DNA of 64,000 bases, taken from positions 26,676 to 90,675 of the forward strand of contig NZ_VXCP01000044.1 of the NCBI RefSeq assembly GCF_011355085.1, read 5' to 3'. The position numbers and the translations under genes are program-made. The first letter of the stretch is position 1. Each line of letters starts with the position of its first letter. Below the pieces are notes generated by a model. The model had not been told where the DNA came from. It did no database searches and saw only the letters and a program-made list of their open reading frames with translations. Below are positions 41,741 to 50,332 of the stretch, piece after piece. Source of the stretch: Pseudomonas akapageensis. Lineage in GTDB: Bacteria; Pseudomonadota; Gammaproteobacteria; Pseudomonadales; Pseudomonadaceae.

Positions 41741-41839
41741 GCCGGTCAATTGGGCCAAATCACCGGTCAGCACAGTGGTGGCAGTACCGGGTTCGCCCAG
41801 GCAGCTCCATGGACCGACGATTTGGCCCAATTGACCGGC
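41741..41839. promoter_or_regulatory. 21-bp perfect inverted repeat in the divergent promoter region
   Basis: The 21 bases 41741-41761 (core GGTCAATTGGGCCAAAT) recur exactly as the reverse complement at 41819-41839, with a 57-base centre. They lie between the DUF1302 start (41677, minus) and the alkylsulfatase start (41926, plus), one arm facing each gene. Arms of this length and perfection suggest two operators for one regulator; the AraC gene 2.1 kb away is the obvious candidate. Confidence 0.8.
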
Positions 41840-41925
41840 CGCCTCTCCTGCATGGGCTGTACAACGACGGTCGACCGCTCCGGCCTGCGCCGGTAAAGCC
41901 CCGACCCTCCTGATAAGCAGAACCC

Positions 41926-43920
41926 ATGAAAAAGACGATTCCCGTACTCCTGCTGCCCGCGCTGCTGGCGAGCGCGATCAGCCAATCCGTCCTGGCACAG
42001 GTCGAACCCAAACCTGCGCAGCCCGCGACCATCGCGGCCAACGCCGCGTTTGCCCGGACCCTGCCTACCCTGGATGCCGAGAGTGAGGCCGACATCAATC
42101 GCGGCTTTATCGCCAGCATCCCGGACGCCGAGACCCTGACGGCCGACGGCAAGGTGATCTACAGCCTGAAGGGATACGAGTTCCTGAAACCCGCCACGGG
42201 GCCGGCGACCGTCAATCCGAGCCTGTGGCTGCAGGCCCGAAAATCGATGGCCAATGGGCTCTACAAGGTCACCGAGGGCTTCTATCAGGTCCGCGGCATG
42301 GACCTGACCAACATGACCATCATCGAGGGCAAGACCGGCCTGATCATCATCGACCCATTGATGACCACAGAAACCGCACGTACCGCACTCGACCTCTACT
42401 ACCAGCACCGGCCGAAGAAACCGGTGCTGGCGGTGATCTACAACCACAGCCACGTGGATCACTACGGTGGCGTCAAAGGCATTGTCGACGAAGCCGACGT
42501 CAAGGCGGGCAAGGTGCAGATCATCGCGCCGGTCGGCTTCATGGAGCACACGATTTCCGAGAACGTGATGGCCGGCAATGCCATGAGCCGGCGCAGCGAA
42601 TACCAGTTCGGCACCACCCTGCCCCGGGGCGAACGCGGCCAGCTGGACCTGGGCGGGGCCAAGGCATTGCCGAACGGCACCATTACCCTGATCCCGCCTA
42701 CCCGCGCAATCAGCCAACCGATCGAGCGCCTGGAAATCGACGGCGTGGAGATCATCAACATGCTCACACCGGGCACCGAGGCGCCGGCGGAAATGGTCCA
42801 CTATTTTCCGCAACACAAAGTCCTGGACACCGGCGAACTGGCCCTGCAGACACAACACCAGTTGTTGACCCTGCGCGGTGCCGAAATCCGCGACAGCCAA
42901 TCCTGGGCCAAGTACCTCAACGAGGCCTTGCAGCGCTTTGGCCAGGACGCCGAGGTCCTGGTCGGTCAGCACACCTGGCCGGTATTCGGCAAACAACGCG
43001 TCAACAATTACCTGAGCAAGCAGCGCGACCTCTACAAGTGGCTGCACGATCAGTCGCTGCGCCTGCTCAACAAGGGCTACAAGCCGGTGGAAATCGCCGA
43101 CTACATGCGCCACAACGTGCCGGCGAGTCTGGCCAGCGAATGGTTCACCCAGGGTTACTACGGCTCTGTGCAGCGCAATGCCAAGGCGGTGTATCAGCAA
43201 TACATGGGCTGGTACGACGGCAACCCGGCCAACCTCGACGCGCTGAACAATGCCGAGTATGGGCGCAAGTTCGTCGCCTACGCCGGCGGTGCAGAAGCAC
43301 TGCTTCAGCGTGCCCGGACCGATTACGCCGCCGGCGAATACCGTTGGGTGGCCCAGGCCATGAGCTATCTGGTCGACGCCGAACCCACCAATCCGCTCGC
43401 TCTGGAGCTGTTTGCCGATGCCCTGGAGCAACTTGGCTACCAGACCGAGTCAGCCGTGGAGCGCAACGCCTACCTGACCGGCGCGATGGAACTGCGCAGC
43501 GGCGGCAAGAAAGTCCCGTCCCCCCTGCGCACGGCCAGCCCCGACACTATCCATGCGCTGTCCATCGAGAACATCTTCGACCTGCTGGGCGTGCGCTTGA
43601 ATGCACCGAAGGCTGAAGGCAAGCGCATCGTCATCAATTGGAATTTCAGCGACAGCGGCAAGCAGTACCAGCTCAACCTGGAAAACTGCGCCCTGACCTA
43701 TACGGCCGAGCGCATTGCCAGCAACCCGGATGCGACCTTGACCCTGACCCGGCCGACGCTGGACGCCATCATGGCCCAGCAGTTGTCGCCCAAGCAGGCC
43801 ATCGAGAGCGGGGAGCTGAAGATCGAGGGTAATGCAGGGGCTTTCGCCAGCTTGCTGGGGTTGTTGGATGCGTTCTCGCCGAATTTCGAGATTGTGGTGC
43901 CTAATCCGCCGGCGCAATAG
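41926..43920 (+). CDS. metallo-beta-lactamase-fold alkylsulfatase (SdsA1-like)
   Basis: 664 residues: signal peptide (LLPALLASAISQSVLAQ), zinc hydrolase domain, dimerisation helices and a C-terminal SCP2-like domain (EGKRIVINWNFSDSGKQYQL ... GELKIEGNAGAFASLLGLLD). Zinc ligands are His174, His176, Asp178 and His179 in NHSHVDHYGG, with later acidic and His ligands in TPGTEAPAEM, DTGEL and VGQHTWP. The family hydrolyses primary alkyl sulfates such as SDS, or secondary ones in the Pisa-type branch. It is exported to the periplasm. It diverges from the envelope operon and is followed by a palindromic repeat. Confidence 0.9.
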   Translation: MKKTIPVLLLPALLASAISQSVLAQVEPKPAQPATIAANAAFARTLPTLDAESEADINRGFIASIPDAETLTADGKVIYSLKGYEFLKPATGPATVNPSLWLQARKSMANGLYKVTEGFYQVRGMDLTNMTIIEGKTGLIIIDPLMTTETARTALDLYYQHRPKKPVLAVIYNHSHVDHYGGVKGIVDEADVKAGKVQIIAPVGFMEHTISENVMAGNAMSRRSEYQFGTTLPRGERGQLDLGGAKALPNGTITLIPPTRAISQPIERLEIDGVEIINMLTPGTEAPAEMVHYFPQHKVLDTGELALQTQHQLLTLRGAEIRDSQSWAKYLNEALQRFGQDAEVLVGQHTWPVFGKQRVNNYLSKQRDLYKWLHDQSLRLLNKGYKPVEIADYMRHNVPASLASEWFTQGYYGSVQRNAKAVYQQYMGWYDGNPANLDALNNAEYGRKFVAYAGGAEALLQRARTDYAAGEYRWVAQAMSYLVDAEPTNPLALELFADALEQLGYQTESAVERNAYLTGAMELRSGGKKVPSPLRTASPDTIHALSIENIFDLLGVRLNAPKAEGKRIVINWNFSDSGKQYQLNLENCALTYTAERIASNPDATLTLTRPTLDAIMAQQLSPKQAIESGELKIEGNAGAFASLLGLLDAFSPNFEIVVPNPPAQ

Positions 43921-43927
43921 AGATTCA

Positions 43928-44025
43928 CTCGTTCCCACGCTCCGCGTGGGAATGCAGGGAAAGACGCTCTGCGTCGTGACGCGGAGCGTCAGCGGAGGCA
44001 TTCCCACGCAGAGCGTGGGAACGAG
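43928..44025. repeat. dispersed palindromic repeat, copy 2
   Basis: CTCGTTCCCACGCTCCGCGT ... ACGCAGAGCGTGGGAACGAG with an inner GACGCTCTGCGTC/GACGCGGAGCGTC pair. It separates the convergent alkylsulfatase and araC genes and may serve as a two-way terminator. Confidence 0.92.
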
Positions 44026-44026
44026 T

Positions 44027-45073
44027 TCATGCCTGCTGCCGATAATCCGTCGGCGACAACCCCGTCCAGCGCTTGAACGCCCGGGTAAAATTGCTGGTAT
44101 CACTGAAGCCCAGCAAAAAGGTGATCTCCGTCACCGGTCGCGACGCCTGGCGCAGGTAACTGCAGGCCAGTTCCTTGCGCGTGTCATCGAGCAGCTGCTG
44201 GAAATGCGTGCCACGCTGCGACAGTTTCAGCTGCAGCTTGGTCGGGCTCATGCACAAGGCGCTCGCCACCCGGTCGCGGGTGCAATCGCCGTCGGGCAGG
44301 AACTCGATGATCTTCTGGGTCACGCCAGTGATCACATCGCTTTTATCCAGTTTTGCCAGATAGCCAATGATGATGTTGTCGTTGACCTGCGCCAGTTCCG
44401 GGCAGTCACCGGTGAGCGTCTGGGTCATGTCGCGCCTGGCAAAGACCACCAACCCGTTGGTCCGGGAAAAAATCACGGGAGCGCGATACAACGCCTCATA
44501 GGGCTCAGGTCCCTCGTGCGGGGCGGGCCGATGCAGCTCCAGCCGCAGCGGATTGAATTCGGGTTTGTACAGCAAGCGCATGGTGAGCAACAGAAAGCCG
44601 AAAAAGGCGTCTTCGGTCTCGCCGCTGATCTCGACCAGATACTCGAAATGCAAAAAAACCTTGTCGTCCTCTTCCAGGACCCTGACCTTGGCCACCTGCG
44701 AAACCAACCGGAAATAGCGTTCCAGCCGACGGCAGAAATCCATCAGCGTGCCGCTGGCGGCCAATGAGTAGCCCAGCGCGTGGAGGTGGGTCAGGTGGAT
44801 GTACTTGGCGACAGTCAGGCCGAAATACGGGTTATTCGTGACATCCACGCACGCTCGGTACAGCCGGGTCATGGTGGTGGTGGGCAGGCGCGTCATCGGG
44901 TCGGTCGACGAACTCAGCGGAATGCCGAAGGCCTGGAAAATGCGCTTGCTGTCGACACCACTGGCGTCCAGCGCCCGGGCGATTGCCAGGGTGTAGCTGC
45001 TGATGGTCGTGGGCTCCAGCGCGTCGTCACGCAATGACGAGTCGGCACCGGTGGCTGGCCTGTCCGTTTTCAA
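44027..45073 (-). CDS. AraC family regulator of the sulfate-ester locus
   Basis: 348 residues. The N-terminal ligand-binding domain is of the Arabinose_bd/ArgR type (NPYFGLTVAKYIHLTHLHAL, GYSLAASGTLMDFCRRLERY). The C-terminal AraC DNA-binding pair of HTHs includes ASALCMSPTKLQLKLSQRGT and ITFLLGFSDTSNFTRAFKRW then TGLSPTDYR. The start is TTG at 45073, preceded by GGAAGGTCAGGA; no ATG lies nearby in frame. It is divergent from the GMC oxidase gene, and GGTCAAT motifs sit between them, matching the arms of the 41741-41839 repeat. It is probably an activator responding to substrate or its alcohol. Confidence 0.88.
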   Translation of the reverse strand: MKTDRPATGADSSLRDDALEPTTISSYTLAIARALDASGVDSKRIFQAFGIPLSSSTDPMTRLPTTTMTRLYRACVDVTNNPYFGLTVAKYIHLTHLHALGYSLAASGTLMDFCRRLERYFRLVSQVAKVRVLEEDDKVFLHFEYLVEISGETEDAFFGFLLLTMRLLYKPEFNPLRLELHRPAPHEGPEPYEALYRAPVIFSRTNGLVVFARRDMTQTLTGDCPELAQVNDNIIIGYLAKLDKSDVITGVTQKIIEFLPDGDCTRDRVASALCMSPTKLQLKLSQRGTHFQQLLDDTRKELACSYLRQASRPVTEITFLLGFSDTSNFTRAFKRWTGLSPTDYRQQA

Positions 45074-45127
45074 TCCTGACCTTCCCTATACGAAGTGACG
45101 AGTTCGAATACTCCCCCCGCTGACCTG

Positions 45128-45221
45128 CCCGGTCAATGCCGTTGCCAGGTGCGACTTGACCAATCCCTGCTGCTGTTCGGCCACCCCTGCTCCAGTGACC
45201 GGCGAATTGACTGTATTGACC
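45128..45221. promoter_or_regulatory. GGTCAAT motifs between araC and the GMC gene
   Basis: CCCGGTCAATGCC (45128-45140) shares CCGGTCAAT with the 21-bp repeat at 41741. Its complement occurs as ATTGACC (45215-45221), with related TTGACCAAT near 45156-45165. These are candidate AraC-type sites controlling both divergent genes. Confidence 0.5.
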
Positions 45222-45283
45222 AGTGCAGCCCGGCCCTTCTCCTGACAATGGCTGTTTTCTGCTTCGAATAAAGAGAACAAGTC

Positions 45284-46936
45284 ATGAAGGAGAACGTTGT
45301 GTTCGATTACATCGTAATAGGCGGCGGCGCTGCCGGCTGCGTGGTCGCCAGCCGACTGTCGGAAGATGCGGACATTTCGGTCTGCCTGCTCGAGGCCGGA
45401 GGGCCCGACAGCAACCCATTAGTGCATATGCCTGCCGGCGTGGCGGCCATGGTGCCGACCTCGATCAACAACTGGCAATACCAGACTGTGGCGCAGTCCG
45501 GCCTTAACGGGCGCATCGGCTATCAGCCGCGGGGCAAGACCCTGGGTGGCAGCTCTTCGATCAACGCCATGGCCTACCACCGCGGCCACCCTGGCGACTT
45601 CGATCGCTGGGCGGCGCTGGGCAATCCGGGCTGGAGCTATCAAGAGGTGCTGCCATTCTTCAAGCGTGCCGAGCACAACGAGAACTTCAAGGACCCGCTG
45701 CATGGCCAAAATGGCCCGCTCAACGTGCGTTTCCAGGCCTCGCCCAACCCCTTCGGCGAAACCTTCGTCGAGGCGGGCCTGCAGGCGGGCTACCCGGCGT
45801 GCCCCGACCAGAATGGCGCAATCATGGAAGGCTTCGGCCGCGTGCAGGTGATGCAGAAAGACGGGCAACGCTGCAGTGCCGCCAAGGCCTACCTGACGCC
45901 CAATCGTGCACGCAAGAACCTGCACATCGAGACCCATGCCCAGGCCACGCGCATCCTGTTCGAGGGCAAACGTGCGGTAGGCGTCGAGTTCGTGCAGAAC
46001 GGGGAGAAACGTGTGTTGTACGCCCGCTGCGAGCTGATCCTGAGTTCCGGTGCGTTCAACTCGCCTCAACTCCTGCTGCTGTCGGGCGTTGGCCCCACCG
46101 AAGAGCTGCACAAGTTCGGCATCCCAGTGGTGCATGAACTGCCGGGTGTGGGCAAGAACCTGGTCGACCATATCGACTATGTGCATTCCTACCGGGTCAA
46201 GTCCCGTAAGTTGCTGGGGCTGTCGCTGCCGGGGATCTGGGACATGGTGAAAGCGGGCTTCAGCTACTGGCGTAACCGCACCGGCCCGCTCACCAGCAAC
46301 TTTGCCGAGGCCTGCGCCTTCGTCAAAACTTCAGCGCAAGTACCCCAGCCGGATATCGAGCTGGCGCTGACCATCGCCATGTTCGCGGACCACGGGCGCA
46401 CCCTGTATCGCGGCCACGGCTTGAGCGTACATGCCTGCCTGTTGCACCCCAAAAGCGTCGGCCAGTTGACCCTGGCCAGCGCCGACCCGCTGGTTGCACC
46501 GCTGATCGATCCGGCGTTCCTGAACCATCCGGACGATATCGCGACCCTGGTCGAAGGCTACAAGATCATCCGCAAGGTCATGCAGACCCCGGCCTTCCAG
46601 GCGTTCAAGCCACGCGACGTGCTGGACACGCAGATGCATACCGATGCTGAAATCGAGCAGGTCATCCGCAACCGTGCCGACACCCTCTACCACCCGGTGG
46701 GCACTTGCAAGATGGGCACCGACGCCATGGCCGTGGTCGACGCGCGCTTGCAGGTCCACGGACTGGAGGGCCTGCGGGTGGCCGATGCCTCGATCATGCC
46801 TACCATTATCGGATGCAGCACCACAGCCGCGACCGTGATGATCGGCGAAAAGGCAGCGGACTTTATCCGCCAGGATCGTGCGGCCTCCACCTCGAAGGTG
46901 AATCATGAAACAACCGCCCTTGATCACCCGGCGTAA
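45284..46936 (+). CDS. GMC family FAD alcohol dehydrogenase/oxidase
   Basis: 550-residue GMC oxidoreductase. The FAD motif is IVIGGGAAGCVVASRLSED. The second GMC block is GKTLGGSSSINAMAYHRGH. The active site is YHPVGTCKMGTDAMAVVDAR and the C-terminal block is VADASIMPTIIGCSTTAATV. Relatives oxidise choline, long-chain alcohols (AlkJ) or polyethylene glycol. Here it would oxidise the alcohol released by the sulfatases to an aldehyde. An alternative GTG start at 45299 with AAGGAG before it gives the common MFDYIVIGGG beginning and may be the true one. It overlaps the next gene by 32 bases. Confidence 0.92.
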   Translation: MKENVVFDYIVIGGGAAGCVVASRLSEDADISVCLLEAGGPDSNPLVHMPAGVAAMVPTSINNWQYQTVAQSGLNGRIGYQPRGKTLGGSSSINAMAYHRGHPGDFDRWAALGNPGWSYQEVLPFFKRAEHNENFKDPLHGQNGPLNVRFQASPNPFGETFVEAGLQAGYPACPDQNGAIMEGFGRVQVMQKDGQRCSAAKAYLTPNRARKNLHIETHAQATRILFEGKRAVGVEFVQNGEKRVLYARCELILSSGAFNSPQLLLLSGVGPTEELHKFGIPVVHELPGVGKNLVDHIDYVHSYRVKSRKLLGLSLPGIWDMVKAGFSYWRNRTGPLTSNFAEACAFVKTSAQVPQPDIELALTIAMFADHGRTLYRGHGLSVHACLLHPKSVGQLTLASADPLVAPLIDPAFLNHPDDIATLVEGYKIIRKVMQTPAFQAFKPRDVLDTQMHTDAEIEQVIRNRADTLYHPVGTCKMGTDAMAVVDARLQVHGLEGLRVADASIMPTIIGCSTTAATVMIGEKAADFIRQDRAASTSKVNHETTALDHPA

Positions 46937-47282
46937 CCTGCTTGTGCTCGCCGCTGCCACTGAATTCGCCACCGGCCTGGCCCTGCTGCTCGGCCCGGGA
47001 CTGCTCAGCGACTGGCTGCTCGGGATCACGGCAACCGACCTGACCAACCTGTTTGCGCGGTGCTTCGGTCTCGCCCTGCTGGCGCTCGGGATGGCTTGCT
47101 GGCCGGGGCCGTCAACCGTCGGCGCCGCCCGGGGCATGCTGTTTTACAACGCTGCCATCGTTCTCTATCTGGCGTACCTGGGGTTGTTCGTCAGCCACGG
47201 CGTATTGCTGTGGCCGGCCGTGGCCTTTCACTTGTTGATGAGCCTGTTGCTGGGCCGTACATTTTTTTCGAAGGAGCAATAG
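46905..47282 (+). CDS. small four-helix membrane protein
   Basis: 125-residue inner-membrane protein with about four hydrophobic segments (LLVLAAATEFATGLALLLGP; LFARCFGLALLALGMACWPG; MLFYNAAIVLYLAYLGLFVS; LLWPAVAFHLLMSLLLG). Family not identified with certainty. It begins inside the GMC gene and ends one base before the racemase gene, so it is translated as part of the same unit. It may anchor or feed electrons from the GMC dehydrogenase to the quinone pool; that is a guess. Confidence 0.7.
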   Translation: MKQPPLITRRNLLVLAAATEFATGLALLLGPGLLSDWLLGITATDLTNLFARCFGLALLALGMACWPGPSTVGAARGMLFYNAAIVLYLAYLGLFVSHGVLLWPAVAFHLLMSLLLGRTFFSKEQ

Positions 47283-47283
47283 C

Positions 47284-48405
47284 ATGGGAGTTCTTGACGG
47301 CGTTCGCATCATCGAGATCGCCGGGATCGGGCCGGGGCCGTTCTGCGGCATGTTGCTGGCCGACATGGGCGCCGAAGTGATTCTGGTGGAGCGTGTTGGC
47401 GGCAAAGGCGCCGAAATGCTCAATCTGGGCAAGCACAGCATCGTCAATCGTGGAAAGCAATCGGTAGCCCTGGATCTCAAGGACCCGGCCGCGATCGAAG
47501 CGGTGTTGCGCCTGATCGAGGGCGCCGACGCGCTTATCGAAGGCATGCGTCCAGGTGTCATGGAGCGCCTGGGCCTGGGCCCCGAAGTGTGTCTGGCGCG
47601 CAATCCGCGCCTGGTCTACGGGCGCATGACCGGCTGGGGGCAGCAAGGACCCTTGGCCCAGGCGGCCGGCCATGACCTGAACTACATCGCCTTGTCCGGC
47701 GCCTTGTGGTTCAGCGGCGAAGCCGGCGAACCGCCCATGGCCCCGCCAACCCTGGTGGGTGACCTGGGCGGTGGCGCGCTGTACCTGGCGATGGGGATTC
47801 TGGCCGGGATACTGAACGTCAGCACCCATGGCGTCGGCCAGGTGGTGGATGCCGCCATCGTCGACGGCAGTGCCAACCTGATGAACCTGCTGCTGTCTGC
47901 CCACTCCGCCGGGCAGCAGCCGCTGGAACGCGGCTGCGGGCTGCTCGACGGCGCCCATTGGGGCCGGACCTATGCCTGCGCCGATGGCTTGTTTGTCAGC
48001 GTGCAAGCGCTCGAACCGCAGTTCAACACCCTGCTGTTCAACAAGCTTGGCCTGGGTGATGACCCGGACTTCAAGACCCCCTACGACCCGCGTCAGTGGG
48101 GCACCTTGCGCGAGCGCCTGGCGGCGATGTTCGCCAGCCAGCCACGGCAGCACTGGATCGATTTGCTCGAAGGCAGCGATGCCTGCTTCGCCCCGGTATT
48201 GACGCCGGCCGAAGCGCTTTCTCACCCGCACATGGCCGCTCGCGAAGTTTATTCGCGACCCAACGGCGTATTGCAGGCGGCGCCGGCACCGCGATTTTCG
48301 GCAACGCCTTCGAGTATGGGGGCGGTTCCACGGCGGGGTGAGCATAGTGCGCAGGTGTTGCGTAAGGCGGGGTTGAGTGAGGAGCAGATTCAAGAGTTGA
48401 TCTAG
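47284..48405 (+). CDS. alpha-methylacyl-CoA racemase (CaiB/BaiF family)
   Basis: 373-residue CoA-dependent racemase that interconverts (2R)- and (2S)-methylacyl-CoA. The N-terminal block is GPGPFCGMLLADMGAEVILV. The racemase signature GHDLNYIALSG gives His130, and VGDLGGGALYLAMG gives Asp160. This 30-residue spacing equals that of the catalytic His126/Asp156 in the M. tuberculosis racemase, separating it from CoA transferases. Its presence implies a substrate with an alpha-methyl branch (isoprenoid or sterol side chain). Third gene of the GMC unit. Confidence 0.9.
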   Translation: MGVLDGVRIIEIAGIGPGPFCGMLLADMGAEVILVERVGGKGAEMLNLGKHSIVNRGKQSVALDLKDPAAIEAVLRLIEGADALIEGMRPGVMERLGLGPEVCLARNPRLVYGRMTGWGQQGPLAQAAGHDLNYIALSGALWFSGEAGEPPMAPPTLVGDLGGGALYLAMGILAGILNVSTHGVGQVVDAAIVDGSANLMNLLLSAHSAGQQPLERGCGLLDGAHWGRTYACADGLFVSVQALEPQFNTLLFNKLGLGDDPDFKTPYDPRQWGTLRERLAAMFASQPRQHWIDLLEGSDACFAPVLTPAEALSHPHMAAREVYSRPNGVLQAAPAPRFSATPSSMGAVPRRGEHSAQVLRKAGLSEEQIQELI

Positions 48406-48420
48406 CCCCCTTTGCTGTTA

Positions 48421-48531
48421 CTCGTTCCCACGCTCCGCGTGGGAATGCAGTGACAGACGCTCCGCGTCGACCTTTGGAAGCGCGACGCAGAGCGTCGCAA
48501 GAGGCATTCCCACGTAGAGCGTGGGAACGAG
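48421..48531. repeat. dispersed palindromic repeat, copy 3
   Basis: CTCGTTCCCACGCTCCGCGT ... GTAGAGCGTGGGAACGAG, with an inner GACGCTCCGCGTC/GACGCAGAGCGTC pair. It sits between the convergent racemase and sulfatase genes. Confidence 0.92.
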
Positions 48532-48541
48532 AAATCGCTGC

Positions 48542-50332
48542 TTATACCCGGACTCCTGGTTGACTGCGATAACGACGCCAAGCCACCCCTGCCCCCACCA
48601 GCAAAACCAACCCGAACAAAGCAGGTGGCCCTGCCGCCTTGAGCCTGGGAATCAGCACATGCTTGATCGCATACAGTTGCCCCTGACGCTTGTAGTCATA
48701 GCCGTCGGGCATCGGCAGCACGCCGTTGACGCGCGCATAGTCGGCGTAATCAGCCTGCATGCCGGTGAAGCGCTCCGGCATCTGATGTTGCAAGTCCAGG
48801 ACCTCGCCGGGGTCGGCCTTGATGTTGTAAAGGTGCCACTGCCCATCGCCCACGGGCTTGAGGTTTTTCACCAGTTTGTAATCGCCCTTGAACAGTGCCG
48901 CGCTGCCTGACAATTCATAACCGATGGCCTGGTCCGGCGAGTGCACCCACTCGGACTTGCCTTGCAGCACCGGCAACAGGCTGCTGCCGATCAGCGGTTC
49001 AACGGCTTTACCCTGGTAGTGACCGTCGTGGGCCTGGACCCCAGCCGCCTCCAGCAGGGTCGGTACGATGTCGGTAACGTGGGTAAATGCCCTGGAAATC
49101 CGGTTTGCCTGAATCCCGGGCACGCCGGAAATGATCAACGGCGTGCGCAATCCACCCTCGCCGGCAAAGAATTTGTAGCCGCTCAGGGGGGCTGCCGCCG
49201 CGCTGGCCCAGCTCGGGCCGATGCTGGAGAACCCGCCCTTGCCACCCAGGCGGTCGATATCGCGGGAATAGTTGAACTGCAGCCACAGCTTGAGCGCGGG
49301 AATATCGTAGGGATCGGTGGGTTCGCTGCCATTATCGGAGAGGAACACGAACAGGGTGTTGTCATACTCGCCGGTCGCTTTCAGATGGGCGATCAGCCGG
49401 CCGATTTCCCGGTCCATGGTTTCGGCCATGCCGGCGTACACCTCCATGCGCCGCGCCTCGTAGCGTCTCTGCTCATCGTTCAAGGCATTCCAGTCAGCGG
49501 TACTGGCCATGGAGACCATCGCGGCCCCCTCGGGAATCAGGCCGAGCTCGATGGCGCGCGCATGACGCGTCTTGCGTAATGCGGTCCAGCCGTCCTTGTA
49601 AACGCCCTGGTACTTGTCGATGACTTCCCTGGGCGCCTGCACCGGCACGTGATTGGCCTGAAAGCCCAGGTACGCGAAGAAGGGCTTGGCATCGTGGCTG
49701 CTTGTCGCGATGTAGTCGATGGCCCGGTCGACGATGAATGTCGAGGAGTAATAATCCTTGGGCAGGTGCGCCGGCTGGCCGTTTTCGAACCAGGCAGCCT
49801 TGTCGTAAAGGGGGGCATAGGGACGCTCCTGCCAGTTGTCCGAGCCGCTGTCTGCCTGAATGAACGAGCGCTCGAAACCGCGGTTGTTCGGCAAGGTGCC
49901 CGAGGTCTTGCCCAAATGCCATTTGCCGGTGATGTAGGTGTGGTAACCGCTGTCCTTGAGCAAGCTGGCCAGGGTAACGACGTTGTCGTTGAGCACACCG
50001 TCATAACCGGGCTTGCCCAAATGCTTTGCCGGCATGGTTTCGGGCATGTTACCGACCCCATTACGGTGATTGTCGACGCCGGTCAGCAGCATCGAGCGGG
50101 TCGGCGAGCAGGAGGCTGCGACGTGGAAATTGGCGAAACGCACACCTTCCCTGGCCAGCGTGTCGATATTCGGCGTGGCAATTTCGCTACCGAACGAACC
50201 GACATCGCTGTAGCCCCAGTCGTCGGCCACCAGCACCACGATGTTCGGCCGCTTCTGCTCGGGCGCAGCCACGCTCAGTGCGCTGAAGGTCGCGCATAAC
50301 GTGGCGATGAAAAGTGGATTCAACCGGTTCAT
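48542..50332 (-). CDS. arylsulfatase-type sulfatase (CSPTR), membrane-anchored
   Basis: 596-residue type I sulfatase. Signal peptide, then PNIVVLVADDWGYSDVG with the calcium-binding Asp pair. The formylglycine motif is Cys75-Ser-Pro-Thr-Arg in ASCSPTRSMLLTG, the same CSPTR as Pseudomonas aeruginosa AtsA. Further sites are YITGKWHLGK and LSDNGSEP. The C-terminus carries a hydrophobic helix (PALFGLVLLVGAGVAWR), suggesting inner-membrane anchoring facing the periplasm. It is translationally coupled to the upstream aldehyde dehydrogenase gene (ATGA overlap). Confidence 0.92.
   Translation of the reverse strand: MNRLNPLFIATLCATFSALSVAAPEQKRPNIVVLVADDWGYSDVGSFGSEIATPNIDTLAREGVRFANFHVAASCSPTRSMLLTGVDNHRNGVGNMPETMPAKHLGKPGYDGVLNDNVVTLASLLKDSGYHTYITGKWHLGKTSGTLPNNRGFERSFIQADSGSDNWQERPYAPLYDKAAWFENGQPAHLPKDYYSSTFIVDRAIDYIATSSHDAKPFFAYLGFQANHVPVQAPREVIDKYQGVYKDGWTALRKTRHARAIELGLIPEGAAMVSMASTADWNALNDEQRRYEARRMEVYAGMAETMDREIGRLIAHLKATGEYDNTLFVFLSDNGSEPTDPYDIPALKLWLQFNYSRDIDRLGGKGGFSSIGPSWASAAAAPLSGYKFFAGEGGLRTPLIISGVPGIQANRISRAFTHVTDIVPTLLEAAGVQAHDGHYQGKAVEPLIGSSLLPVLQGKSEWVHSPDQAIGYELSGSAALFKGDYKLVKNLKPVGDGQWHLYNIKADPGEVLDLQHQMPERFTGMQADYADYARVNGVLPMPDGYDYKRQGQLYAIKHVLIPRLKAAGPPALFGLVLLVGAGVAWRRYRSQPGVRV

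Noticed and set aside
41767..43431. 554-codon minus-strand ORF under the alkylsulfatase
   Set aside because: Antisense shadow of a gene with full zinc-site motifs and a signal peptide.
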